Below are positions 8,476 through 16,759 of a stretch of DNA of 64,000 bases, in pieces. The translations under genes and the position numbers were made by a program. This DNA is from Sphingomonas faeni (GTDB taxonomy: Bacteria; Pseudomonadota; Alphaproteobacteria; Sphingomonadales; Sphingomonadaceae), in assembly GCF_024273235.1 (NCBI RefSeq), contig NZ_JANBVH010000019.1, positions 1-64,000 on the forward strand, given 5' to 3'. Within the stretch, counting starts at the first letter, position 1; each line of letters opens with the position of its first letter. The notes beneath the pieces are model-generated. The model saw only the letters and a list, made by a program, of their open reading frames with translations. It did not search any database and had not been told where the DNA came from.

Positions 8476-9069
8476 TCAGTTTCTCACAAGTGCGGCAAAC
8501 ACTTCACGCATCTGGGTCGAGGGAGAGGGATCGTGCACTTCTTGAAGGATCGAACCGGACCACTGCGAGAGAAGGATGCGCGCCAGTTGGATGCTCGGCA
8601 TCGCTGGCGTCAGGCCGGTACGCCTCAACAGATGGGAGGTGACGTCGGCGAAGGCGGCCTCGTACGCGACCTTGACCGGTTCGAAGCGCGTGCGGAATGG
8701 CGCATTGCGTCGTGCGTGAAGGTGAAGCTCAACCATCAGTACGGAATGACGCGCATCAACGGACAGGGCATCCAGGCTGCGCCCGATCGTATCCAAGATG
8801 GACTCTGCGGTTTGATGACGGGTATCCGCCACCAACGTGTCGAGCTTTCGGGCCAGGCTCGCCATGTGCTCTTCGACCAGCGTGAAGAGAAGATCGTCCT
8901 TGCTGGCGAAATACGAATAGAATGCGCCCTGCGAGAAGCCAGCGCGTTCGCAGATGCCGCGGATCGAGGCGGCTGCGACCCCGCTCGCGACGATCAGCCC
9001 GATCGCGGCGTCTAGCAGTCGCGCCCGCGTCTCCATCCGCATCTCGGGACGCTTCCTGCGGCCTGGCAT
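8476..9069 (-). CDS. TetR family transcriptional regulator
   Basis: About 197 residues. The N-terminal helix-turn-helix is classic: TRARLLDAAIGLI, then IRGICERAGFSQGAFYSYF, then ASKDDLL. The C-terminal ligand domain is family-typical in length. I chose the ATG at 9069 because the frame upstream offers only TTG or GTG starts without a good ribosome site; the start is uncertain. The gene is divergent from the hemoprotein operon at 9212, with a strong palindrome at 9159-9180 between them, so it most likely represses that operon and itself. The ligand is unknown; a fatty acid or lipid peroxide is a guess from the target genes. Confidence 0.85.
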   Translation of the reverse strand: MPGRRKRPEMRMETRARLLDAAIGLIVASGVAAASIRGICERAGFSQGAFYSYFASKDDLLFTLVEEHMASLARKLDTLVADTRHQTAESILDTIGRSLDALSVDARHSVLMVELHLHARRNAPFRTRFEPVKVAYEAAFADVTSHLLRRTGLTPAMPSIQLARILLSQWSGSILQEVHDPSPSTQMREVFAALVRN

Positions 9070-9158
9070 CCCCCGCGTCGTTAGTGTTGCCTCGTATTCC
9101 ACCAGACCGGAATGCAATCTGTTAGGTCCGAGGGCAACAGCCGCGCCGGCATTGCAAC

Positions 9159-9180
9159 TAATATATCAGGTGATATGTTA
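9159..9180. promoter_or_regulatory. Palindromic operator between TetR gene and hemoprotein operon
   Basis: Ten-base arms around a GG centre, left arm TAATATATCA and right arm TGATATGTTA, matching at 9 of 10 positions. The spacing and position between divergent genes are what TetR operators show. The AT-rich sequence also fits a promoter -10 region, so binding would block transcription. Confidence 0.75.
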
Positions 9181-9211
9181 CAGGCATTCTCGTCTAGGAA
9201 AGCTGCCACGC

Positions 9212-10300
9212 GTGATACCCAGCCGCCCCATTGCCTATCGCGACGATCTTGAGGTCGAGCAGCCGGACGAGGCTGCGCTGACGCGAGAGATCGTGGCTCA
9301 GATGGCGGCGACGCAGGCTGCCCATGCGGAGCGGCATCGTCATGCGCATCGGGATGCACATGCGAAGAGCCATGCAATCCTGAAAGGGCAGATGACGGTT
9401 CATCCGGACCTCCCGGCCGAACTGGCCCAAGGCATCTTCGCCCACCCTTGCGAACATGAGATCGTGGCCCGGCTGTCATCGGCACCGGGCGATATTCACA
9501 GCGATTCGGTGCCAGCACCACGTGGCTTCGCGCTCAAGGTCATTGGCGTTGGGGGCGAGCGCCTTACGCCCGATCTCGGCGGAGCCAATCAGGATTTCCT
9601 GATGGTCAATTTTCCGACTCTCGCCTTCGGTACGATTGCCAAATACAAGGTCATGCTAGGCCTGCTCGAAAAGAACGCGGATGCGCCTGAGGCGGCGCAG
9701 AGGCTGATCGCCGCTGCCGCCCGCGGCGTAAAGGGCGCGTTGGAAGCACTGGGTGCTTCCCCCGGTGCCACGCTCGACGGACTGGCGCGCGACCACGCGC
9801 ACATGCTGGGCGAGACATTCCACACGCAGGCGGCTATTCGCTACGGCGATTATGTTGCGAAGCTGTCGCTGGCACCGGTTGGAGCGGTGGCCGAACTGAC
9901 CGGACGGCAAGTCGAAGCGGGCTTTTCGACCATGCGCGACGCCGTGGTCGACCATTTCCGCCACGCCGGCGCCACCTATGAACTACGCGCGCAACTCTGC
10001 GTCGATCCGAATACGATGCCAGTCGAGGACGCGGCAGTCCTTTGGGATGCTACCCTCTCGCCGCATCGCGCCATCGCGACACTGACCTTCCCTCCACAGG
10101 ATGCCTACGCCCCGGCTAGGCAGGTGCACGGGGACGATCACCTCGCCTTCAATCCGTGGAACGGAGTTGCAACGCACCGGCCGCTCGGCGGCATCATGCG
10201 GATCCGCAAGGCAGCGTACGAATCATCTTCGGGCCAGCGGCACAGACTGAATGCCGTGGCTCGACGCGAACCGCGTTCGCTCGATGAAATTCCGGATTGA
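9212..10300 (+). CDS. Catalase-related heme protein
   Basis: About 362 residues from a GTG at 9212, preceded by AGGAAAG at a suitable distance; the frame is open upstream but overlaps the TetR gene. The protein is a short relative of the catalase fold. A distal-side HAILKG segment, a PRGFALKV segment and the proximal pattern R-x3-Y-x2-S-x3-R (R332, Y336) are visible, matching the heme ligand tyrosine and its arginine in catalases. It is much shorter than true catalases (about 480 or more residues). Relatives include allene oxide synthase-like enzymes acting on fatty acid hydroperoxides, so the substrate may be an organic peroxide. First gene of a five-gene operon. Confidence 0.75.
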   Translation: MIPSRPIAYRDDLEVEQPDEAALTREIVAQMAATQAAHAERHRHAHRDAHAKSHAILKGQMTVHPDLPAELAQGIFAHPCEHEIVARLSSAPGDIHSDSVPAPRGFALKVIGVGGERLTPDLGGANQDFLMVNFPTLAFGTIAKYKVMLGLLEKNADAPEAAQRLIAAAARGVKGALEALGASPGATLDGLARDHAHMLGETFHTQAAIRYGDYVAKLSLAPVGAVAELTGRQVEAGFSTMRDAVVDHFRHAGATYELRAQLCVDPNTMPVEDAAVLWDATLSPHRAIATLTFPPQDAYAPARQVHGDDHLAFNPWNGVATHRPLGGIMRIRKAAYESSSGQRHRLNAVARREPRSLDEIPD

Positions 10301-10323
10301 TTCGTATCGAAAGGACATCATCC

Positions 10324-11019
10324 ATGGCCGACACCACAGATCCCCGGCTCGACGACGAAAGTCGTCTTGCAGAGTTTCGTCGCGTCGCTGCAGAAATAGC
10401 TGCCGATGCCCCGACACTCGCCCGAATTGCGATCGAGGGCATGATCCGCAATCACAATCCGCTGTTGAAGGGTACTGCCGGGTCGGCGGGGAGAGCCGGG
10501 CGGCAATCGGGCAACGTGTCCGAACTGACAGCAATCGCGACGCTGAAGCCCGGTGGCGCCGACCGGCTGCGCCGCATCTTTAACCTGACCGGCGGCAATT
10601 TCGACGGCGCGCAGAAGGTGTCCACGCTTCACGACATGCGCTTCGTCCTGTTTGATGATGATACGCGCATCCTGTTCGCCACGGCGTACGACGGTGATTG
10701 GGATACCTATATCAACGACTTCGCGACGAAGATCCCTGATTTGATGGACCTGTTGTTCGCCAATATCGAAGGGTGGCCCGGTATTGCATCGGCCGCCGTC
10801 AAGGATTTTATCGCCGATCACCAGATCGACGCAGCCGGTTGGTTCGTTGCCAACCCGCAGGTGACGGTCGTGGACGTGCGGCGCCTCCAGCGTATGGAGA
10901 CGGCGCTTGATGCCTTCCTCGATTCTATGGCTAGCAACACCGCCGCGGATCCTGCGACACGGGACGCGCTGGCCCTGCTGTCGAACCAGGTGTCGGTGCC
11001 CCACGGGGTGGATTACTGA
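10324..11019 (+). CDS. Unknown protein encoded with DyP peroxidase
   Basis: 231 residues from the ATG at 10324, which has AAAGGA in front. I do not recognise a named family. A striking segment near residues 105-135 reads MRFVLFDDDTRILFATAYDG followed by DWDTYINDFATKIPDL, suggesting a ferredoxin-like alpha/beta fold of the kind seen in heme-binding peroxidase relatives; that is inference. No signal peptide or membrane segment. Its stop overlaps the start of the DyP gene (TGATG), pointing to coupled translation and joint function. Confidence 0.7.
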   Translation: MADTTDPRLDDESRLAEFRRVAAEIAADAPTLARIAIEGMIRNHNPLLKGTAGSAGRAGRQSGNVSELTAIATLKPGGADRLRRIFNLTGGNFDGAQKVSTLHDMRFVLFDDDTRILFATAYDGDWDTYINDFATKIPDLMDLLFANIEGWPGIASAAVKDFIADHQIDAAGWFVANPQVTVVDVRRLQRMETALDAFLDSMASNTAADPATRDALALLSNQVSVPHGVDY

Positions 11020-12392
11020 TGGGTATCCTCCAGCACCTCAAGGACCGCTTCCGCCCTGACCGTGTGACGCTCCAACTGGATGACATCCAAGCGTTGATCC
11101 TACGTGCGCGACCTGAACCTTATGTCGGCATACATGCGATGCTCCACGTCGACGACGCCGCGGGTGGTCGCGATCTCTTACGACGGCTCGCGCCGCATAT
11201 CCCCGCTGCAGCAGACTGGACCGAAGAACTTACTGCATGGACCGGCGTGGCGATCAGCCACGCCGGTTTGAAGGCGCTTGGGGTGCCCAATGCTTCGCTC
11301 GCCAGCTTTCCCCTGTCGTTCCGCCAAGGGATGGCGGCGCGCGCGGACCAGTTGCGCGACGCGGGCGAAAATGCTCCCGAGCAGTGGGAGGAAGCCTATC
11401 GCCACGATCAGTGCCACATCGCGCTCACCATCTTCGCGTCCGATCAGGCCCGGCTCGACGAAGCGACCGACCGGGCGATGTCCGAATATCATGCGTCGAG
11501 CGGCGTGACGCTGATCGGAACGCACCGCTTCGGAGCTGATGCAGATGCTAAGAACCCATTCGGCTTTCGTGACTCAGTGTCACAGCCGACCGTCGCGGGA
11601 GCCGGGGTCGATCCACAGCCGGGACAGGAACGCGCAATCGCGCCGGGCGAGTTTATCCTCGGCGAGGACAGCGAAACGGGAGCGCCGCTGCAGATACCTC
11701 ATCCTGACGCGCTGGGGCGAAACGGTTCCTATGTCGTGCTGCGTAAGTACGACAGTCGCCCAGGGGCGTTCAACGATTTCGTGCGCGGCCACGCAAAGGA
11801 TGAGGCGGCGCAGGAGCTGTTGGCCGCCAAGATGTTCGGCCGCTGGAGATCGGGTGCACCGCTGATCCTGTCGCCGACTCGCGACGACGAAGTGCTGGGT
11901 GCCGATCCATCGCGGCGTAATGAATTCGACTTTTCGGGCGACAAGTCCGGAACTGTGTGCCCGCACGGCGCGCACATGCGACGCCTTAATCCACGTGGCG
12001 AGCGGCTGACGATTCTGACAGACGAAAACATTCACAGGATCATTCGCCGTTCCTCGACCTTCGGACCGAGATGGTCGGCCGACTTGACCGCCGCAGATGA
12101 TAGTCGGGACGATCGCGGCATCTTCTTCATCTTCATCTCTGCCCGTGCGTTCGATACGATCGAATTCCTGCAGCAGGAATGGATCAATCGCGGTAATTTC
12201 ATCGACTTGGGCGATGAGCGCGATCCCATCGTTGGCCTACACGACGAGCCGGGTCGCTTCACCATTCCTGCCGAGCCGGCTCGTAGTCGTATCGATGGCG
12301 TTACCACCTTCAACCGGCTGCGTGGCGGCGAGTATATGTTCATGCCTTCGCTCACCGCCTTGCGGTGGATTGCTGCGGAATCGTGGAACTGA
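11019..12392 (+). CDS. DyP-type heme peroxidase
   Basis: 457 residues. DyP peroxidases use hydrogen peroxide or organic peroxides to oxidise substrates. The family motif is at residues 182-190 (GFRDSVSQP) with the distal aspartate D185; the usual GxxDG has serine in place of the last glycine. The proximal heme histidine is in CPHGAHMRRLNPR (H319). C-terminal FNRLRGGEYMFMPS is as in the family. No signal peptide, so probably cytoplasmic. It is translationally coupled to the upstream gene and followed after one base by the thioesterase gene. Confidence 0.88.
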   Translation: MGILQHLKDRFRPDRVTLQLDDIQALILRARPEPYVGIHAMLHVDDAAGGRDLLRRLAPHIPAAADWTEELTAWTGVAISHAGLKALGVPNASLASFPLSFRQGMAARADQLRDAGENAPEQWEEAYRHDQCHIALTIFASDQARLDEATDRAMSEYHASSGVTLIGTHRFGADADAKNPFGFRDSVSQPTVAGAGVDPQPGQERAIAPGEFILGEDSETGAPLQIPHPDALGRNGSYVVLRKYDSRPGAFNDFVRGHAKDEAAQELLAAKMFGRWRSGAPLILSPTRDDEVLGADPSRRNEFDFSGDKSGTVCPHGAHMRRLNPRGERLTILTDENIHRIIRRSSTFGPRWSADLTAADDSRDDRGIFFIFISARAFDTIEFLQQEWINRGNFIDLGDERDPIVGLHDEPGRFTIPAEPARSRIDGVTTFNRLRGGEYMFMPSLTALRWIAAESWN

Positions 12393-12393
12393 C

Positions 12394-12840
12394 ATGGAGC
12401 AGGATACCGGCCACTATGTCGAGTACCCCCATCCCATCCGGGCGGGTCCAGGCGCAATCGATAATCTCGCTCATGTGAACAATGCCATTTACCTCATGTG
12501 GATGCAGGAGGCGATCGGTGCTTTGTGGCGCAAAACGGCCCCTCTCGGGCAGGTGAAAGCACTGACCTGGGTCGCGCACCGGCATGACGTGGTATACAAC
12601 CGGCCGGCTGTGCTGCACGACCTGCTCATCGCTGTGGTGCGCGTGACCGGCTATCAAAGCTGTTGCGCTCAGTTGGAAACTCGCTTCGAGCGTCACGGGA
12701 AATGCGTGGCAATGATTAAATCCACGATGATATGCGTTGATCGTGCGTCGGGACAACTCAAGTGTATCCGCCCCGATCTTGCCCGCCATTTCCGTCTTTT
12801 CAAAGACGAAGCGGTCGCGACCGCTGGAGCCACATCATGA
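12394..12840 (+). CDS. Acyl-CoA thioesterase, hotdog fold
   Basis: 148 residues of the 4HBT/YbgC-like hotdog family, which hydrolyse acyl-CoA thioesters. The signature DNLAHVNNAIYLMWMQEA near residues 25-42 carries the expected Asp, His and Asn residues. The ATG is one base after the DyP stop, and the stop overlaps the start of the patatin gene (ATGA). The frame extends far upstream inside the DyP gene, but that part is a shadow. In this operon it may act on acyl-CoA made from fatty acids released by the patatin. Confidence 0.8.
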   Translation: MEQDTGHYVEYPHPIRAGPGAIDNLAHVNNAIYLMWMQEAIGALWRKTAPLGQVKALTWVAHRHDVVYNRPAVLHDLLIAVVRVTGYQSCCAQLETRFERHGKCVAMIKSTMICVDRASGQLKCIRPDLARHFRLFKDEAVATAGATS

Positions 12841-14000
12841 TACGGCTGTTCCTCCGCTCCAACGCGATCACCGCATTGGCGTTCGTCGCAGGGTGCACTA
12901 CACTCGACCGTGCGCCATTCACCGCAGCGCAAAGCGCCACAGCCATGATCGCTGGTGCGCCGCAAGCCCGGTTCTGGGCGGATGCGCCGGACGCCGCGCA
13001 GCGGATGCGACCCGACGTGTCGGCAGGGCAGCCAGTGACGATGTTGGCACTATCAGGCGGCGCGGACGAGGGTGCCTATGGCGCCGGCGTGCTCAACGGC
13101 TGGACACAGAGCGGTACGCGTCCGGCGTTCAGCATCGTCACCGGGGTCAGCACCGGCGCGCTGATCGCTCCCTTTGCCTTTTTGGGCAAGGAAGGCGATG
13201 CCTCGATCGCCCGTTTCTACACTAGCGTATCCGCCAAGGACATATTTCACCCCCGTTTCCCGCTTGCGATCCCGGGTTCTACCAGTGTTGCTTCCACCGC
13301 TCCGCTTGCGAAGCTGATCGCCCGTGAGGTGACGCCGGAGCTTGTGGCGCGCATCGCCGAGGAGCAGGCGAAGGGCCGACGCCTGTTTGTCGCTACCGCC
13401 AATCTCGATGCGCAACGCAGCGTTATCTGGGACATGGGGGCCATCGCCTCCAGCGCGCTGCCGAACAAGGTGGCGTTGTTCCGCCAGGTATTGCTTGCCT
13501 CATCGTCCATCCCGGTCGTGTTCCCGCCGGTGGTGATTGACGCGTCCGCAGGTGGCGCACACGTGCGCGAGCTTCACGCCGATGGCGGGACCACCGCAGG
13601 TATTCTTGCGATCCCGCCGCACCTTGCGGTAAGCGATGTACCCATCGACGATGCCGCCCGCATGCATGTCTACCTGCTAATGAACAGCCGGCTCGGTGGC
13701 GATTTTCAGATGGTGAAGCCCCGGCTCGTCCCGATCCTGAAACGCGCCTTCGCGCTCAACCAGCAGGCGGCGCTGCTGACGCTGGCGGATACCAGCTACG
13801 TCTATGCGCATCGCCATGGCATCGACTGGAACGTGACGTTCATCGGGAACGACGTCGCGCCAAGCGACAAGTTATTCGAGAGGGGGTACATGCGCCGCCT
13901 GTATGCTTATGGGGTGGAGCGAGGACGCGCCGGCACGTGGCTGAAAGCACCGCCCACAACGGCCGATCTTCTCATCGCAGATCATCCCGATCATCGCTAG
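12837..14000 (+). CDS. Patatin-like phospholipase, lipoprotein
   Basis: 387 residues. A signal peptide ends in the lipobox FVAGC (C20), so it is probably a membrane-anchored lipoprotein facing the periplasm. The patatin active site is complete: a glycine-rich oxyanion segment LSGGADEGAYGAG near 72-84, the nucleophile elbow GVSTG (S105) and the DGG catalytic aspartate (D249). It would release fatty acids from membrane lipids. Start and upstream stop overlap by ATGA. Last gene of the TetR-controlled operon. Confidence 0.85.
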   Translation: MIRLFLRSNAITALAFVAGCTTLDRAPFTAAQSATAMIAGAPQARFWADAPDAAQRMRPDVSAGQPVTMLALSGGADEGAYGAGVLNGWTQSGTRPAFSIVTGVSTGALIAPFAFLGKEGDASIARFYTSVSAKDIFHPRFPLAIPGSTSVASTAPLAKLIAREVTPELVARIAEEQAKGRRLFVATANLDAQRSVIWDMGAIASSALPNKVALFRQVLLASSSIPVVFPPVVIDASAGGAHVRELHADGGTTAGILAIPPHLAVSDVPIDDAARMHVYLLMNSRLGGDFQMVKPRLVPILKRAFALNQQAALLTLADTSYVYAHRHGIDWNVTFIGNDVAPSDKLFERGYMRRLYAYGVERGRAGTWLKAPPTTADLLIADHPDHR

Positions 14001-14210
14001 CGGCATTATGCCGGTATGGATCGTCCGTCTGAAGTAGCGTAAGATCGAGATAGCAGGCGTGAAGATAATCGCCAGATAGGCTCCGCAATGCGAAGTAGGG
14101 GACATCGCCAATAGGACTGATATTCATTGCTAATTGCGCTCTCGGGAAGGCTCGTTTCCTGAAGCTTTACCTGCTTTCTTTTCACATGGCCGCTGAAGGT
14201 ACAATTACGC

Positions 14211-14759
14211 ATGCAGCGCATTCCTTCCCGTCCAGCTATCCGACGGTTCGAGCCAAGCGACCTGCCCGCCGGGCTGATCCTCCAAGCGATTTCGTACCCA
14301 GCGTTTCTGCACGAGGACGCCGAAGCGTTCGCCAGTCGCCTCAGGCTAAGTGCATCCTACTGCTTTGTGGCTGAGCGTGACGGTGCAGTCATCGCGTACC
14401 TTCTGGCTCATGGTTGGATCCGCCAGTCACCTCCGCCGGTTGGAAGCGTCCTCTCCGATACGGCTGGCGAGGTGCTGTTCGTCCATGACCTCGCAGTCTC
14501 GGTCGCCGGCCGGGGCTTGAACATCGGGCGAGCCCTTGTCTGGCACGCGGTCGCATCGGCGGCTCGCGACGGACTTCTTCAGGCGGAATTGATCGCCGTA
14601 GAGAAGGCTGCTGGGTATTGGCGCGCTCTCGGCTTTGCAGAAGAACCCGTCTCGCCCGAGCTATCCCTCAAGATCGCCACCTATGGCCCCGAGGCGCGGT
14701 GGATGACCCGCAGCATCTCAGACTTGTCTCCGAAACATGACAAGAATCTTGCAAATTGA
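14211..14759 (+). CDS. GNAT family N-acetyltransferase
   Basis: 182 residues. The acetyl-CoA binding region is visible as FVHDLAVSVAGRGLNIGRALV near residues 90-110, followed by a helix and the C-terminal YWRALGFAEE. GNAT enzymes acetylate amines; the substrate here cannot be told. It stands alone between the patatin operon and a broken gene. Confidence 0.78.
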   Translation: MQRIPSRPAIRRFEPSDLPAGLILQAISYPAFLHEDAEAFASRLRLSASYCFVAERDGAVIAYLLAHGWIRQSPPPVGSVLSDTAGEVLFVHDLAVSVAGRGLNIGRALVWHAVASAARDGLLQAELIAVEKAAGYWRALGFAEEPVSPELSLKIATYGPEARWMTRSISDLSPKHDKNLAN

Positions 14760-15063
14760 TGCGGTAACATTTGCCCCGACTTACTCTCGCTCTCTCCCAT
14801 GGCGTCCCGTATACCTGATTGTTCCATTCGTTGGAGCGCCAGATAACGACCCGCACACGCGCCGCGTTACATTGCGGTCCTGTGATCATGGGCACTCCCT
14901 TCCTGATAGTGGTCGCGTATACGGCGACATGGGCGCTCACTTCATTGCGATGCTCGGCTACGATTCCGGCATCGTGGTCGACTACCTGTGCTCGCTCGAG
15001 AACGAACTTATCGGGCCTAAGTTCGGAAGCAGCGATCAAGGCGTGATCGCTCGTCGGTTGCCA
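14760..15063. other. Intergenic, no supported gene
   Basis: About 300 bases. Both strands have short open frames (14737-15087 plus, 14668-15102 minus) with no family resemblance I recognise. It adjoins a decayed gene and may itself be decayed coding sequence. Confidence 0.35.
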
Positions 15064-15392
15064 GGGTGGAATAGCCGCAGGGGCTGACCATGACGGGCAC
15101 ATGGTAGTGCGCGGCGGGGTCGTTGACGCGAAATACGAGATCTATCTTAAGAAAATGGCGCCGCCTTCGCGTCCGGGTAGCCCGACATCTCAAATCGCAG
15201 CTTGTAGGTGCCGGGCGCGAACCGCGACGGCCCGCCGAACGAGCGGGAGCGGCCGTTCTCGTCAGTCCGGCTAAGCCTGGTCTCATCCCACCGGCCTTTG
15301 TCGCTTTTCCTGAGCAGAACCATCGGCACGTCACGCTTTCCGATAACGCTAGCGAGGTCGAGCACATGTGTCGAGATTTCCGCGGCAGTCAC
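15064..15392 (-). pseudogene. Broken 5-hydroxyisourate hydrolase (transthyretin-like)
   Basis: The minus strand encodes a recognisable HIU hydrolase of purine catabolism. The N-terminal part (ISTHVLDLASV, then GTYKLRFE) is in one frame and stops at 15147. The C-terminal part (LVFRVNDPAAHYHVPVMVSP, then CGYST) continues in another frame. Removing one T from a run of four near 15155 would join them. The family's final YRGS is replaced by unrelated residues. So the gene has a frameshift and a lost C-terminus and is very likely inactive. A GTG at 15392 is the probable old start. Confidence 0.75.
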
Positions 15393-15631
15393 GGAGCGCC
15401 GCAAAGGGCCTGAAGCTTGGCTTTTGGCGTCTGCCCGCTTACACCTCACCCGATCAACACCTTCTCTCTCGAAGGTGGTGGTGGGACACCCTTGAGGCAC
15501 TTGCACGCTGCCAAGGTTCGTCTGCGAGAAGGGGACGCCGGCGTATTTCGGCAATTGGTACCGCTCCGTCGCCTGTGTTTCGTGGCGGGGCGGTATCCAA
15601 ACTCATCGGCTGTGAAACAACATGCAACCGA

Positions 15632-16759
15632 TCAGCCTGCCGCATCGCTGGTCGGATCCTCGCATCCGGCATGCGATCGACCGAAGCACCAGATCGCCCC
15701 GTACCCGATCATCAGCCCGATCAGGACCAACAGCGGGGTGGCGGCTTCAGCGATCGAGGCACCCATCTGGTTGAAGCGAATGAACAGGTGCATGGCGGCC
15801 GTGGCCGGTGACAACCAGGCGATCGCCGCCAGCCAGCCCGGCATTTCATCGAGCGGCCATGCGAAGCCGGCCAGGAAGACGAGCGGCACCGAGGTCGGCA
15901 TCAGGAGCTTCAACGTATCGTCGCCGCTGCGGAACAGGCTTCCTGCGACCAGTCCGAGAGCGGCTACCGTGGCCGCGAACACAGGAAGGGCGAGCAGCAG
16001 GCCGGGCACATTGCCGGTGCGTGGCACGTCCTGCACCCAGAACGCGAACCCGAACACGAACAGACCGGCAAAGATGCCGATCAGTGTCATCGCTATCCAG
16101 GTGCCGAGGGCAGTTGCCCGGTCGCGCTGCCAATCACCACGCCGACGTCGTTCAGCGATCAGCCGCGCCGACGCGAAGAGCAACGTTTGCTGAAGTATGA
16201 TGTTGGCGATCGCCGGGAACACGTAGTCGCGATAACCACCGGTGGTGTTGAACAGCGGCTGCATGACGATTGTCGCGCCGGACCCACTGCGATGAGCGGT
16301 GAGTGACCCAGTCACTTCAACCGCCTGCTCTCTCACGACATCGCCTAGCGCGCGGGCGATCCCTTCAGCACGCACGAAGTACGTCCCGTTGACGATCAAG
16401 GCCGCCCCCGCCCCGGGCCGCCCCTTCAGTGCCGCTCCGCCGAGACCTTTCGACAGGTAGAGAATGCCGTCGGCACGCCGTTGGCGCACTTCTTCACGCG
16501 CCGCCATGATGTCGGGCACCAGCGCGACGATCCGAACGGTGGGCGTCTCGCCCAGATGCCGGATCACGGCCCGGGATAGCGGTGTTCGGTCGCCGTCGAC
16601 GACGACCATCGGCAGGGCCAGCGCCTGCTGCTGCGAATAGGGTGCAGGGTAGTAGAAGGCGTAGAATAGCACCGATATGATCGCCAGCGACACGAGCTCG
16701 CGCGCTTGCAGAACCTCGAACCACGTGGCTTCGAAGGCGTGGAGCAGACGGGTCATCAT
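15632..16759 (-). CDS. ABC-2 type transporter permease (second of two)
   Basis: 375 residues with the ABC-2 exporter layout: one N-terminal membrane helix, a large periplasmic domain (about residues 45-190, with PMVVVDGDRTPLSR) and about five helices in the C-terminal half, including the family-like LAGFAWPLDEMPGWL segment. It overlaps the upstream permease gene by four bases. The set TolC, HlyD, permease, permease reads as an efflux system, but no ATP-binding gene is beside it. Confidence 0.82.
   Translation of the reverse strand: MMTRLLHAFEATWFEVLQARELVSLAIISVLFYAFYYPAPYSQQQALALPMVVVDGDRTPLSRAVIRHLGETPTVRIVALVPDIMAAREEVRQRRADGILYLSKGLGGAALKGRPGAGAALIVNGTYFVRAEGIARALGDVVREQAVEVTGSLTAHRSGSGATIVMQPLFNTTGGYRDYVFPAIANIILQQTLLFASARLIAERRRRGDWQRDRATALGTWIAMTLIGIFAGLFVFGFAFWVQDVPRTGNVPGLLLALPVFAATVAALGLVAGSLFRSGDDTLKLLMPTSVPLVFLAGFAWPLDEMPGWLAAIAWLSPATAAMHLFIRFNQMGASIAEAATPLLVLIGLMIGYGAIWCFGRSHAGCEDPTSDAAG

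Noticed and set aside
8020..9015. 331-residue plus-strand open frame
   Set aside because: It runs opposite a resolvase and the TetR gene, both with clear motifs.
12097..12393. N-terminal extension of the thioesterase frame
   Set aside because: It overlaps the DyP gene; the hotdog domain starts at the ATG at 12394 right after the DyP stop.
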